Positions 47,893-57,843 of a stretch of 64,000 nt of DNA are shown piece by piece (positions within the stretch are counted from its first letter, which is position 1; the number at the start of each line of letters is the position of its first letter). The stretch is taken from the NCBI GenBank assembly GCA_029624675.1, contig JARSSP010000051.1:1-64000 (forward strand), read 5' to 3'. The notes beneath the pieces are model-generated. The model was not told the origin of the DNA. It saw only the letters and a list, made by a program, of their open reading frames with translations, and searched no databases. Both the position numbers and the translations under genes were made by a program. The DNA comes from Candidatus Contendibacter sp. Its GTDB lineage: Bacteria > Pseudomonadota > Gammaproteobacteria > Competibacterales > Competibacteraceae.

Positions 47893-48821
47893 CACGGCTT
47901 ATGGACGCTAAACAAGCGCTGAGGAACCACCTTGGGATACTTCTCGGGCGTCGCTCCGGCGCCGGCGACATAGGTAAAGTCCAGGTTCAGGCGCGGCATG
48001 ATGGGAATGCACTCGGGATCGGAGTTGGCCGACATGCAGCCGGAAGCAGTATCCGGGGTGTTGAACGCAACGTTCGACGCTTCCAGCGCGGCGCCGATGT
48101 CCATGACAATGTGGTCCTGGTTCGCATTGAAATTATCCAGACAAAACTCAGCAATGTTCGGATAGCCACAGGCGGAGGTGGGGGGGGCATTGGGATCCGA
48201 GCCAGGGCACTGAGTGCTGCCCAGATGAATATGGAATGCGGTTGCCCGGGCGACGTCGCCGGGAGCGCCCGTCCCATCGATCCGGATGAACTTGCGCCCG
48301 CCCCGCCAGTTCCACAACATCCCCGAACTGTTCAGCGGCGAAGGCGCGGTGGCGTCGCTGATGTGGTTGAGTTGATAGGGAATGCCGACCTTGAAGCAGA
48401 CCCCCGTGAAGCTCTCGTTGGCCACGGCTCCCTTGACCACGGCGTTCGACGGCAGGGCGCCGCCGCCACAATTTTTTCTCAGATCCAGCAAGGCGACGTT
48501 CTGATATTGCCAAACCCCGTCCTGATCCAGATCCAACGCCTGCCGGCTGCCATCGGATTTGACCAGCGCCACGTCGTGGACATAAAAGCGCCAGTCATTG
48601 ACCTGGTAGGTGCCGGGTTGACCGATGCCGACGTTGCTGTAGGTAGTACCGCAGGTGAAATCCTGGCCGTTGACTTGCGCCTCGAACAGCACGCTGACCT
48701 GACGTTCGGTCGGACCGTTGTCGTCATCGCCGCCGCAGCCGGCCAGCAATACCAGCGCGACACCCAGTACCGTGGCGCTTCGAATCGGGAACAATAACTG
48801 CCGGTCGCAAGAACGAGCCAT
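47892..48821 (-). CDS. MbnP-like copper-binding protein (metallo-mystery pair, TIGR04052)
   Basis: A 309-residue lipoprotein, the partner of the di-heme enzyme. The signal ends in LVLLAGCGGDDD with a lipobox Cys. The family pattern is clear: FEAQVNGQDFTCG, a Trp-containing strand YQVNDWRFYVHDVALV, KNCGGG, MLWNWRGGRKFIRID and HIHLGSTQCPG, with conserved Cys pairs. In the known relative one Trp becomes kynurenine and ligates copper; which Trp here would do so needs an alignment. ATG 48821 has AGGAG eight bases upstream; the frame is open to 48863 but that part is not signal-like. First gene of the operon. Confidence 0.88.
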   Translation of the reverse strand: MARSCDRQLLFPIRSATVLGVALVLLAGCGGDDDNGPTERQVSVLFEAQVNGQDFTCGTTYSNVGIGQPGTYQVNDWRFYVHDVALVKSDGSRQALDLDQDGVWQYQNVALLDLRKNCGGGALPSNAVVKGAVANESFTGVCFKVGIPYQLNHISDATAPSPLNSSGMLWNWRGGRKFIRIDGTGAPGDVARATAFHIHLGSTQCPGSDPNAPPTSACGYPNIAEFCLDNFNANQDHIVMDIGAALEASNVAFNTPDTASGCMSANSDPECIPIMPRLNLDFTYVAGAGATPEKYPKVVPQRLFSVHKP

Positions 48822-48921
48822 GCGGGATTCTCCTGAGATTAGGCGAGTTTTGGGATGAACCACGAAGGGCGTGTCGCTTCGGGTTATCCGATAATGCTAA
48901 GTCGCGGAGAATCAGGCGGGA

Positions 48922-48940
48922 ATGCGACAAATTGTCGCAT
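48922..48940. promoter_or_regulatory. 19-bp perfect palindrome upstream of the MbnP operon
   Basis: ATGCGACAAATTGTCGCAT: nine-base arms around a central A, about 100 bases before the MbnP start. Half-sites GCGAC-N5-GTCGC resemble the RegA/PrrA-type redox regulator consensus as I remember it, but many dimeric regulators bind such sequences. The 304-base gap 48822-49125 has no other gene. Confidence 0.6.
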
Positions 48941-49016
48941 CTATTGAAACAATGGAGTCGTCCCTATGAATCCATCGTCATGTCAAATGTACAGAATCAA
49001 ACCATTGAAACCATGA

Positions 49017-49038
49017 GGGGCAACCCGTTGGTTGCCCC
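49017..49038 (-). terminator. Hairpin behind the CBS gene
   Basis: A perfect 9-bp stem GGGGCAACC/GGTTGCCCC with loop CGTT lies 88 bases after the CBS gene stop. No T-run follows on either strand, so termination is uncertain. Confidence 0.35.
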
Positions 49039-49125
49039 ACGAATATTGGGTTGGAAACCCGATGACCCTGGTTGATGGCGGAAGAGTTGTCCGTACAGGA
49101 TCGACGTTGCTCGTCAAAGCGGTGG

Positions 49126-49725
49126 TTACAACGCGGCCCCAGCCTTCTCCAATTCGGCATAGGTGGTCGGCTGCCGCGATCGATTGATGTCCAATCCCAA
49201 CCGCGAACCGATCTCCGACAGCGAGAAAATGCCGCGCACCGCCGGTATCTCGGTTTCGGGATCGATGTCCAATACCAGAGCGTGCTGGCGATTGACCTGC
49301 CGCAGGGTCGCGATGATGTCACCCACTCGCGCGTCCAGTACATCTTCCATCATCAACACTTCCAGTTTCGCTCGAAGGGTCATGACATCGGAGACGAACA
49401 GGTCCTCGCGAGCGCAGTCGGTCTTGGCCAGAATCCGGGTGACCTTTTCTCCGTCGATGTCGCGACTGGTGACCAATCCAAGGATGTTGTCGTCGGCATC
49501 GACGACCAAAAGGACGCGCACTCCGCGCTTGACCATGACATCCAGCGCCTTGCTGAGAGGGGTCGATAGTTCGGTGGTGACGGCGGTTACTTGGCAAAGG
49601 TCGGTCATCACCGACAACGCGGGATCATCGGTGGTGATACGGCGGGGTAACCGCTGCTTGGGCCGAGCATGGCGAATTCCCCGGTCTAATCGGTGCAGCG
49701 GCAACAAGTGATAAGGGTGTTTCAT
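49126..49725 (-). CDS. Protein with CBS domain pair
   Basis: A 199-residue protein with two CBS motifs: the first (about 43-100) reads VTTELSTPLSKALDVMVKRGV and LLVVDADDNILGLVTSRDI, the second (about 112-180) VSDVMTLRAKLEVLMM and ALVLDIDPETEIPAVRGIFS. CBS pairs bind adenine nucleotides and sense energy state. The first 40 residues are a basic, low-complexity tail without recognised domain. AGGAGAG precedes ATG 49725. Single gene; target unknown. Confidence 0.85.
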   Translation of the reverse strand: MKHPYHLLPLHRLDRGIRHARPKQRLPRRITTDDPALSVMTDLCQVTAVTTELSTPLSKALDVMVKRGVRVLLVVDADDNILGLVTSRDIDGEKVTRILAKTDCAREDLFVSDVMTLRAKLEVLMMEDVLDARVGDIIATLRQVNRQHALVLDIDPETEIPAVRGIFSLSEIGSRLGLDINRSRQPTTYAELEKAGAAL

Positions 49726-49868
49726 AAAGCTCTCTCCTGTATTATAGGTACAACAGCAGCCGTGGCCATCGTTCGTTATTATTGGTCGTCGAATTATAAG
49801 GGATTATTAGCTGTTAATAAATGTGGAAAATTGTCGTGCTCAATCTTCCGTTCAACCTTTCCCTCCAC

Positions 49869-51563
49869 TTACCCGCCGCGCCCATGGCACCAGAGCCCCG
49901 CCAGCAGCAACCCTCCGCCTAGCAACCAGGCGTCCGACTGAAGCAGGATCAGCACCCCGCCGAGAACGCAAGCGGCGCCCAGAATGGCCCCGCGCAACCC
50001 AACCAGTGGACTGGCGGTCGGCGCCGGGTCCGGGCGGTCGAGCGCGCGGGACGACCGAGCCAGCAGTTCCGGCAGCCGCCCGGCTAGATCGAGCAGTTCC
50101 GGACCGTTGCGCCATAACTCCCGCGCCAGGCGCCTCACCTGGAACTGCTCGCGGAAAATGCGACCAATGTACAGCCGCGACAGCGCGACCACGTCCAGAT
50201 CGGGGTCCACCATCCGCCCGACGCCCTCGAACGTGACCAGCGCCTTGACCATCAACACCAGATCCACCCGAAAATACATCCGATAGCGACTGCCCAGCCG
50301 CATCGACTTCAGAATCAGCCGGGCGATACTGAAATCGCCATGGCGGGCGCGCAGCAGGAAGCGTCGCGATAACTCGACCACCGCCCGCCGAAATTTGGCT
50401 GGGTTGCCACCCGGCCCAAGGTCGGCGATGCCGCTCAGATGCCAGGCGGCCTTTTCGACATCGCCGTTGACCAAGGCATGGTAGTAGTACAGCAACCGCC
50501 GCCGGGTCTGGTCCTCGAACCGGCCGACCATGCCCAGGTCCACGAATCCCACCCGAACCTCCGGACCCGGCAGGATTAACAGGTTGCCGGCGTGCAAGTC
50601 GGCGTGAAAGAACCCGTCCCGGTACAGCATCCGCAAAATCGCCAGCGCGCCCAGCTTGACCACCCGCGTCCGTGCCGCTTCTTCCAGTTCGAAGGTCGCC
50701 GGCTCGCCGGGTTTGAAACCCTCCAGATACTCCATGGTCAGCACGCTGGCGCTGCTCAGTTCCCGCATCATGCGCGGAAACACGATGGCCGGCAGGTCGT
50801 GAAAATGCGCGGCGAAGGTTTCGCCGTTGTCTGCCTCGCTGTTCAGATCCAACTCGCGGACGGTATAGACGCGAAATTCCCCGATGATGGCGGCTGGCTG
50901 GTAATGGGGAATCAGCCGGTTCAGCACGCCGCCGAGCAGACGCAGCAACACCAGATCGGCCAACACCGTCTCGCGCACGCCGGGCTTGAGCACCTTGATC
51001 ACTACCGCCTGGCCAGCGCGGGTCGTAGCGCGATGCACCTGCGCCAGCGAGGCGGAACCCAGCGGCTGTTCCTCGACCTGGGCGAACAACGCCGCCAGCG
51101 GTTGCCCCAGCTCGGCCTCGATCACCGCGCGAATCGCTGGAAAGGGCGCGGCGGGAACCTGGTCGAACAGGTTTTTCAACTCATCGGTGACGACGCGCGG
51201 CAACATGTCCTCGCGCACCGCCATGATCTGGCCCAGCTTGATATAGGTGGGACCGAGCCGCTCCAGCCGGAGGCGCAGTTGGACGGGGAACGGCAAAGCG
51301 ACCAGCGCCGGGTCCAATCCGCGCGCCGCCAGCGCCGCCGCCCGCCGGAGCAACCATCCCCCGCGCCCCACCGGCGGCAGAGCGCGCGCATAGGCTACCA
51401 GCCCACCGGCCAGCAACCCGCACCCTTCCCCATTGATCCGCAGCCAGCGCCACAACAACCGTCGGTAGCACGCCAGCGGTTGAAACAGTGAGGGTGGAAT
51501 AGCGCCTGAACCCGGCGCCGCGGGGACGGGAGACTGGGGGGGCGTGCGCGAATCCTCGGCCAT
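49869..51563 (-). CDS. UbiB/ABC1-family atypical kinase
   Basis: A 564-residue ADCK/UbiB-type protein. It carries the KxGQ motif in YIKLGQIMAVREDMLP, the Ala-rich loop AQVHRATTRAGQAVVIKVLKPG, the catalytic block FHADLHAGNLLIL and the metal block VGFVDLGMVGRFED. Two hydrophobic helices at the C-terminus (about 520-560: LRGAILGAACVLGGVLILL and the next) give a membrane anchor. UbiB assists ubiquinone synthesis, but no ubi genes are near, so it may be a paralogue of the AarF group. The N-terminus is long and basic (RLLWRWLRINGEG). The Shine-Dalgarno is poor; the exact start may be later. Confidence 0.85.
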   Translation of the reverse strand: MAEDSRTPPQSPVPAAPGSGAIPPSLFQPLACYRRLLWRWLRINGEGCGLLAGGLVAYARALPPVGRGGWLLRRAAALAARGLDPALVALPFPVQLRLRLERLGPTYIKLGQIMAVREDMLPRVVTDELKNLFDQVPAAPFPAIRAVIEAELGQPLAALFAQVEEQPLGSASLAQVHRATTRAGQAVVIKVLKPGVRETVLADLVLLRLLGGVLNRLIPHYQPAAIIGEFRVYTVRELDLNSEADNGETFAAHFHDLPAIVFPRMMRELSSASVLTMEYLEGFKPGEPATFELEEAARTRVVKLGALAILRMLYRDGFFHADLHAGNLLILPGPEVRVGFVDLGMVGRFEDQTRRRLLYYYHALVNGDVEKAAWHLSGIADLGPGGNPAKFRRAVVELSRRFLLRARHGDFSIARLILKSMRLGSRYRMYFRVDLVLMVKALVTFEGVGRMVDPDLDVVALSRLYIGRIFREQFQVRRLARELWRNGPELLDLAGRLPELLARSSRALDRPDPAPTASPLVGLRGAILGAACVLGGVLILLQSDAWLLGGGLLLAGLWCHGRGG

Positions 51564-51799
51564 GCGGCGAATAACTGGCGGCTATTGTTCTAAAATAATG
51601 TGGAAACAGTCGCGCGGGCGAAGCGCGCGAATTGAAGCAGTATAGCAACCCGACGAAGAAGCTCATGAAATTCGGGCGATAACCGTCCAAGCGATGCTTC
51701 TCGCAACCACGGGTCAGAACCGCTCGGCGCGCATCGGGGACTGTCGAGATTCATCCGCGGGCCGTAAAATGAGCAACGGCGGCTAGCGGCAAGGAGGGC

Positions 51800-54505
51800 A
51801 TGATGCATACCAACCATCTTGGATTTGACGGCAAATCGTTTAGCCTGAAAGATTCGCGCGGGTTTTATCGCAACGCGGACTTTGATACCGCTTGCGCCAC
51901 TCTTCTGCGGGGCATCCGGACCCGGCGGGGACTCCTGCTGTTGACCAGCGAGGCCGGACTCGGCAAAACCTTGCTCCTGCACCGTTGCATGGCGGAAGCC
52001 GGCGACATCCGCTTCATCCTGCTTGGCAATCCTCAGCTCGATTTTCCCGATATCCTCAATTATCTGTGCGCCAATCTGGGATTGTCAGGCGACGAATTGG
52101 ATGTCGAGCAGCAAAGCCAGCGATTACGCGACGCGCTGGCCGTACACGCCGGCCGGGGCCAGGCGATCGCCCTGCTGATCGACGACGCCCATCACCTGCG
52201 CATCGATGCCTTGCAGCGGCTATGGAAGTTCGTGGAGGAGTCGGCGGTCGAGGCCGACCAGCGTCCACAGGTCGTGCTGGCGGGGCTGCCGGAGATCGAG
52301 GGCAAGCTGCGTCAACCCGAGCTGCGCCCGCTCCAAAAATCCCTCCAGGTCCATTGCCGTCTCGAACAATTGAGCCAGATGGAAACGGGTTTGTTCATCG
52401 CCCACCAGTTTGAGGTCGCCGGCCACGCCGACGATCGGCTATCGCCAGCCGTGATTGAACGGATTGCTCACTACGGCCAGGGCGTGCCGCGGACCATCGC
52501 CTTGTTGTGCGACACGGTCCTGCTGCTGGCCAGCTTGCAGGCCGGTGAACTCACGCCGACGATGGTGGACGAAGCCGCGCGAAGCTGTTTTCTCAGCGAC
52601 TCCGCACCCGCGCCGCCCGTCACGCCCGGCTCCAGCGACGAATTCGACCTGGCCGGGACGGTGCTGGATTTCAACTTCGATTTTGCTTTGGACGAGGCGT
52701 CCGCCGCCGAACAAACCGTTGCCCTCGCCCCCACCAGACCGGCGAAAACCGCCCCGATCCAAGCAGGCGCCTCGCAATCGGCGGGCATGGCCGCGAACGC
52801 CGATTCCACCCCCGCGCCCCCACCAGTTCAATCCTCTCCCACCCCTGCCCCCGCGCCCCCACCGGCCAAACCCGCCTCCGCGCCAGCGCTCCTGCCCCCC
52901 CTGCGTGCATTCCTGCAATTGCTCGATGAAATCGTCGCGAAACAGGATCGCAAAAACGCGCGCGATCGCGAAGTTCTTCGCGGATTTCGCCACCGCTATC
53001 AGTGGCTGGCGCGCAACGCTCCTCCCGCGTGGCTGACCCACTACGAACAGCGGATGGCGCGGCTGGCCGAAACCCAACAACCGATACTGGTGGCCCTAAG
53101 CATCACTCCACATGCTGGGCCGGAGCCCGGCGGCACCCTGGGCATCCTACTGATCAACCCCAGTTGGTGGCTGTACCGGGAAATCCGCATGCGACTGCAC
53201 AGCACCGATCTGGAATTTGTCAACGGCGGTCAGATGCTTTCCCTGCGCTTGCTCGACGGCCGAGACGCCCAGCCGGTGTATCTGGATTACCGGCTGACGC
53301 GGGCCGAACCGAAGCCGGCCACGCTGCAAATGGAACTCGATCTGCTCGACCACCGGGGAACCTGGCATGCCTATCGCGGCCCGGACGAAATCCGCCTGGC
53401 TCCGCCATGTCGGAGCGAGACCGCTTGGGGCGTCGGCCAGGAGGTCACGCTCGCCCCAGGGCGCGAGCAATTCTGGCTGGATACTCCTGAGTCGCGAACC
53501 GATACCGTCACCCTGGTCGGGGCGACCGGCGATCCGAGCTTCACATTGCCGCTCGAATTGACGGTCGACGACGAACGCACCCACCGCCTACGGGCATCGG
53601 TCGCCGCCACTCATCAGGCGCTCGGTCGCGGCACGGCGCTTAGCCGGGCGTTGCTGCTGGCCGCCGATCCCACCCAGGCGCCGGCGCGGATCGAATTGGT
53701 GTCGCGCCCCTTCATCATCCTGGGGCGCTACAACCCTAGCACGGGCGCGGGCTTTGGCGATTTTGCCCTGGGCTTCATCCCGGAATACACCCGAATCTCC
53801 CGCTTGCACGCCGTGATTTGCGCCCTGGGCGACCAGTTGGCGCTGATGCCGGCCAGCGACCAGGATCGAACCTACACCGGCCAGAACGGCCAGCGGCTGA
53901 CGCGCGGTCAATGGCGCCTGCTGGAAGCGAACGACAATCTAGATATCTGCGATTTGTATCACCTCAAGCTGACGCTGGCCTGGGATCGCCATGGAGAGCA
54001 CGACCCGACCCTGGACTGGGATCCCCAGGAGCCACGCGACAAGTTTGGCCATTATCTGCTCGATCTGGTCGACGTCCTGCACCAGCGCGACCAGCAAACT
54101 AGCAACGAGGACGTGCGGGCCATACTGAGAAACCGTTACGCCAATCTGGTATCGATCCAGGACCGGATCGCCGAGATCAATGGCGTCGGCAATCCGGGAA
54201 CCCTCCTACACGCGCGGTTCGAACGCGACGACGAGGCCAGCCGGCAGGTCGTCCACTATTACGTGCCCAAGTGGCTGTCGCTGGGCAGTTCCCCGCAGGC
54301 CGGCCTGCCCATCACCGCCGCTGGAGTGGCGCCGCTCCACGCCGAGCTACTATTCCGTGAAGGCATGTACTGGATTCAGAACCTGGCGGGGCCGGGTTCG
54401 ATCCAGGTCGGTTGTCACGGCCTGGCGACCAACGAGGTGCTGGCCCTGGAAACGGGCGACGTGTTAATGATCGGCGCGGCCCGATTCGAATTCGAGGCCT
54501 ATTGA
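51800..54505 (+). CDS. ExeA-like AAA ATPase fused to C-terminal FHA domains
   Basis: A 901-residue multidomain protein. The N-terminal ATPase (about 1-270) resembles ExeA/GspA-type ATPases: Walker A TSEAGLGKTLLLHR (the first Gly is Ser), Walker B AIALLIDDAHHL with Asp-Asp, and VPRTIALLCDTVLLLA near the lid. A Pro-rich linker (about 330-370) and a central region of about 250 residues follow with no recognised domain. One FHA domain spans about 632-735 (GRYNP, ISRLHAVI), and a shorter, degenerate one is at about 830-901 (PLHAELLF). AAGGAGG fits ATG 51803 best. No signal peptide. It may sense phosphothreonine signals and drive an assembly; partners are not next to it. Confidence 0.75.
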   Translation: MMHTNHLGFDGKSFSLKDSRGFYRNADFDTACATLLRGIRTRRGLLLLTSEAGLGKTLLLHRCMAEAGDIRFILLGNPQLDFPDILNYLCANLGLSGDELDVEQQSQRLRDALAVHAGRGQAIALLIDDAHHLRIDALQRLWKFVEESAVEADQRPQVVLAGLPEIEGKLRQPELRPLQKSLQVHCRLEQLSQMETGLFIAHQFEVAGHADDRLSPAVIERIAHYGQGVPRTIALLCDTVLLLASLQAGELTPTMVDEAARSCFLSDSAPAPPVTPGSSDEFDLAGTVLDFNFDFALDEASAAEQTVALAPTRPAKTAPIQAGASQSAGMAANADSTPAPPPVQSSPTPAPAPPPAKPASAPALLPPLRAFLQLLDEIVAKQDRKNARDREVLRGFRHRYQWLARNAPPAWLTHYEQRMARLAETQQPILVALSITPHAGPEPGGTLGILLINPSWWLYREIRMRLHSTDLEFVNGGQMLSLRLLDGRDAQPVYLDYRLTRAEPKPATLQMELDLLDHRGTWHAYRGPDEIRLAPPCRSETAWGVGQEVTLAPGREQFWLDTPESRTDTVTLVGATGDPSFTLPLELTVDDERTHRLRASVAATHQALGRGTALSRALLLAADPTQAPARIELVSRPFIILGRYNPSTGAGFGDFALGFIPEYTRISRLHAVICALGDQLALMPASDQDRTYTGQNGQRLTRGQWRLLEANDNLDICDLYHLKLTLAWDRHGEHDPTLDWDPQEPRDKFGHYLLDLVDVLHQRDQQTSNEDVRAILRNRYANLVSIQDRIAEINGVGNPGTLLHARFERDDEASRQVVHYYVPKWLSLGSSPQAGLPITAAGVAPLHAELLFREGMYWIQNLAGPGSIQVGCHGLATNEVLALETGDVLMIGAARFEFEAY

Positions 54506-54605
54506 GCTTGGCCCTCCCCGGCATGATTGGCTTTTGGCCATTGGCATAATAGACTTCCGGCCCGCTCGTTCGATAACCCATCATCGGCCGCCAGGAGTTT
54601 ATTCA

Positions 54606-54803
54606 GTGGCAATGAAGAACACCGTGCAAATGCTTCGGTCCTTCCGGGAACATCTACCCCACCCCAGAAAAACCGCCGCCACCATCGACCGAAGCGCCAG
54701 CCTGGAGGAAATTTCGGAATTGGCCGAGGAAGAGGGTCTGCGCAAGCGGGCTTCGGGGTTGTTTGAGGCCGGGCGGGAGCAATTGCGCGCTTCCTATTCC
54801 TAA
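54606..54803 (+). CDS. Small hypothetical protein (65 residues)
   Basis: A 65-residue acidic/basic protein (MAMKNTVQMLRSFREHL to GREQLRASYS), probably helical at 28-60 (SLEEISELAEEEGLRKRASG). A GTG at 54606 has AGGAG eight bases upstream; an ATG at 54612 is also in frame. It follows the FHA protein by 100 bases on the same strand, so it may be in the same unit. Family not recognised. Codon use matches the genome. Confidence 0.5.
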   Translation: MAMKNTVQMLRSFREHLPHPRKTAATIDRSASLEEISELAEEEGLRKRASGLFEAGREQLRASYS

Positions 54804-54981
54804 GTGACTTGAGGCGTGGCTTGAAGCGCGGCGGGCGCCGACTCCCTTCACCCCCTAGTTTCGGTTTTCTCCCCCACTGACTTTCTGGATCGCCGCCCGC
54901 CGGGCGACGAAAGGAATTATAATGCCTGCCCGTGGTCATTCTGGCGTCGCTGTTGAACAGCTTTCACGATCAGATAGGATA

Positions 54982-55575
54982 ATGAAACGTTTGGTCAAGG
55001 TTTTTCTGCGCAGTCCTGGCGCCGCCTCGCTGGCTTTGTTCACCCGGGAAATCTGGGTCAACCCGCGGGCCATGGGCGCGGCCTGTCCCAGCGCCCCCGC
55101 GCTGGCGAGCGGCATGGCGGCGCGCGTCCCGCTGGAACGGGACGGACTGGTGATCGAACTGGGGGGAGGGACCGGCGCGGTCACCGCCGCCCTGCTCAAG
55201 CACGGCGTGCCGCCCTGGAGGTTGATGGTGGTGGAGCGCTCACCCACGCTGGCCCATCATTTGCGCCAACGCTTCCCACAGCTGCGCGTCATTCAGGGCG
55301 ATGCCGCCCAACTGGGCCATCTACTGGGCCACCCCCGGCCGCGTTTGAACAGCATCGTGTCCAGCTTGCCGCTGCGCTCCCTGCATCCAGCCACCACCCG
55401 AGCTGTCGCTCAGCAGTTTGAAACCCTGCTTGAACCCGGTGGCCTGCTGGTGCAGTTCACCTACGACCTGCGAGGCACCCACACCCGCCTCTTGCTCGGC
55501 TTTCGGCGGCTGTCCAGCAAGATTGTTTGGGGTAACCTACCACCGGCGCGGGTGGAAACTTTCGAGCGGATCTGA
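54982..55575 (+). CDS. PmtA-like phospholipid N-methyltransferase
   Basis: A 197-residue class I SAM methyltransferase of the PmtA/rRNA-adenine-methylase-like group, which methylates phosphatidylethanolamine towards phosphatidylcholine. The SAM loop is LVIELGGGTGAVTAALLKHG, followed by VVERSPTLAHHL, VIQGDAAQL and SSLPLRSL. The first 60 residues include FTREIWVNPRAMGAACPSAP, typical of this family. ATG 54982 is preferred; the frame extends upstream to 54922. The end converges on pta with no gap. A ribosomal RNA target cannot be excluded. Confidence 0.78.
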   Translation: MKRLVKVFLRSPGAASLALFTREIWVNPRAMGAACPSAPALASGMAARVPLERDGLVIELGGGTGAVTAALLKHGVPPWRLMVVERSPTLAHHLRQRFPQLRVIQGDAAQLGHLLGHPRPRLNSIVSSLPLRSLHPATTRAVAQQFETLLEPGGLLVQFTYDLRGTHTRLLLGFRRLSSKIVWGNLPPARVETFERI

Positions 55576-57735
55576 TCAACGCGAGCCGCGTTCCCGCTCG
55601 CGGGCCTGTTCGGCCTGAATCGCGGTCAGGGCGACGGTGAACACGATATCTTCCACCAGCGCCCCGCGCGACAGATCATTAACCGGCTTGTTCAAACCTT
55701 GCAGCATTGGTCCGATGCTGATCACCTCGGCGCTGCGCTGCACTGCCTTGTAGGTGGTGTTGCCGGTATTTAGGTCCGGAAAGATGAACACGGTGGCTCG
55801 GCCCGCCACTCGGCTATCCGGGGCCTTGCTTTGCGCCACTTCCTTGATGGTCGCCGCGTCGTATTGCAAGGGGCCGTCGATCAACAGATCGGGGCGCCGC
55901 TCGCGGGCCAGCCGGGTCGCCTCCTTGACTTTTTCCACGTCGCTGCCACTGCCGGAGGCGCCGGTGCTATAGCTCAGCATCGCCACCCGCGGCGCGATTC
56001 CAAAGGCCTGGGCCGAATCGGCGCTCTGGATGGCGATATCGGCCAGTTCCTCGGCGCTGGGGTCGATATTGATGGCGCAGTCGCCGTAAACCAGCACCTG
56101 TTCCGGCAGGCACATGAAGAAGATCGATGAAACTAGCCGGACGCCGGGCGCGGTCTTGATCAATTGCAGGGCCGGGCGGATGGTGTTGGCGGTGGTGTGG
56201 ACCGCGCCGGACACCAGCCCGTCCACCTCGCCCAGGTGCAACATCACGGTGCCCAGCACCACGGCATCATGCAGTTGTTCTTCCGCCAGGCCCGGCGTCA
56301 ATCCCTTGCGCCCGCGCAATTGCACCATGGCGTCGATGTAACGTCGGTCGATCTGGGTCGGGTCGATGATCTCGATATCCGATGGGATAGCCATGCCGCG
56401 CCGCGCCGACAACCGGCGCATGCGCCCAGCGTCGCCCATCAGCACGCAGCGGGCGATGCCGCGCTGGTGGCAAATGATCGCTGCCTCGATGGTGCGTGGT
56501 TCGTTGCCCTCGGGCAAGATGATCCGCTGGTTGGCGCGGCGGGCGCGCTCCACCAGCATGTGCCGGAACGCCGGTGGACTCAACCGACGCTCGGCGAGGG
56601 CGGTCAGCAGCGGCTCCTTCCAGTCCAGGCTGATGTGCGAAGCCACCGCCTCGGTGGCGCGCTGCATGCGGTCGCGGTCGTCGATGGGTATTTCCAGGTT
56701 GATGTAGGGCAGGTACAACACCGACTGCATGGTGGTGTAGGGAATGGTCAGCACTGGCAGGCCAGCGTCGAGCGCTGGCCCGCACAGTTTCCAAATGCGT
56801 GGGTCGGGCTTGAGGCCGCCAGTCAACAGGATGGCCGCGAGGCGGGTACCACTGATGGTCGCCATGCAGACCGCCAGCAGCAGGTCGTCGCGGTCGCCAG
56901 GCGTGATCACCAGTGCCCCGGGCCGCAACTCCTGACAACTGTTGGCCAGGGTGCGGGCGCCTAGCGCCACATGGGTGACGCGCCGGTCCAACTGGCCCTC
57001 GTTGATCGCCTGGGCGTCGATCATGTGCATGATATCCCGCACTCGCGGCGCGATCAGTTCGCGTTGCCAGGGAATGCAGCCGATCAATTTGAAGGTTTCC
57101 GGCCAATGGCGAACGCATTCGGCTCGGAAATCGGCCTCGTGGCTGACGCTGGAACCGTTTTCGGCGCGGCTGAAATCGAAGCGGATGTGGCCAGCCGGGT
57201 CCACGGGGGCGTCCAACAGATTGATAATGCAGCCCAGCATTCGCTCGTGGTGAATACCACCGTAGGCGCGGGCCACCACTTCCACGGCATCGGCCACCTG
57301 GCGCGGCGTATCGTGACCGGGCGCGGCAACGATGATGACCTTGGCATCCAGGCTCTGCGCCATTCTGGCGTTGAGATGAGTACCATAGGGTTGCTCCTCG
57401 GTATCCACCAACCCCTCGACCACGACGATGGCGGCGTGCTGGGCGGCCTGTTCGTAGCGGGCGATCACTTCTTCCAGCAGGATATTTTCTCGGCCATGGC
57501 CCAGCAGGTTCTCGGCCTCGGCCACCGGGATCGGTTCGGGCGGGGTCAGGCTGGTCACAGTGCGGGCCAGTCGGGTCGAGCGCTCCGGCCCAGTGTCGGT
57601 GGCGTGCGGCTGGCTGATCGGTTTACAGAAGCCGACGGGGATGCCCTCACGGTCGAGCGCATGCACCAGACCGAGGGCGACGGTGGTCAACCCAACCCGT
57701 TGCTCGGTGGGGACGACGAGAATGGCGGTGGTCAT
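55576..57735 (-). CDS. pta: Phosphate acetyltransferase (long form)
   Basis: Converts acetyl-CoA and phosphate to acetyl phosphate and CoA. The 719-residue long form has an N-terminal P-loop-like/BioD-like region ([19 protein letters not shown]), a DRTGG domain (about 215-325: [23 protein letters not shown]) and a C-terminal PTA_PTB catalytic domain (about 390-719: [32 protein letters not shown]). ATG 57735 has AAAGG upstream; the open frame to 57780 adds a region without the P-loop start. No ackA gene is adjacent in the window. Confidence 0.95.
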   Translation of the reverse strand: MTTAILVVPTEQRVGLTTVALGLVHALDREGIPVGFCKPISQPHATDTGPERSTRLARTVTSLTPPEPIPVAEAENLLGHGRENILLEEVIARYEQAAQHAAIVVVEGLVDTEEQPYGTHLNARMAQSLDAKVIIVAAPGHDTPRQVADAVEVVARAYGGIHHERMLGCIINLLDAPVDPAGHIRFDFSRAENGSSVSHEADFRAECVRHWPETFKLIGCIPWQRELIAPRVRDIMHMIDAQAINEGQLDRRVTHVALGARTLANSCQELRPGALVITPGDRDDLLLAVCMATISGTRLAAILLTGGLKPDPRIWKLCGPALDAGLPVLTIPYTTMQSVLYLPYINLEIPIDDRDRMQRATEAVASHISLDWKEPLLTALAERRLSPPAFRHMLVERARRANQRIILPEGNEPRTIEAAIICHQRGIARCVLMGDAGRMRRLSARRGMAIPSDIEIIDPTQIDRRYIDAMVQLRGRKGLTPGLAEEQLHDAVVLGTVMLHLGEVDGLVSGAVHTTANTIRPALQLIKTAPGVRLVSSIFFMCLPEQVLVYGDCAINIDPSAEELADIAIQSADSAQAFGIAPRVAMLSYSTGASGSGSDVEKVKEATRLARERRPDLLIDGPLQYDAATIKEVAQSKAPDSRVAGRATVFIFPDLNTGNTTYKAVQRSAEVISIGPMLQGLNKPVNDLSRGALVEDIVFTVALTAIQAEQARERERGSR

Positions 57736-57843
57736 GGCCGTGCCTTTCTGGGTAAGCGATGTTGCAGTGCAGCGTAGCATATACCAGAACGGCCGGAGCG
57801 CCTAGCGCTCCCACCAGCGCGATTCCGCCGACGAATCGACCGC

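Noticed and set aside
46669..47922. 417-codon open frame antisense to the di-heme enzyme gene
   Set aside because: The reverse strand carries heme motifs, a lipobox and operon context; this frame has none.
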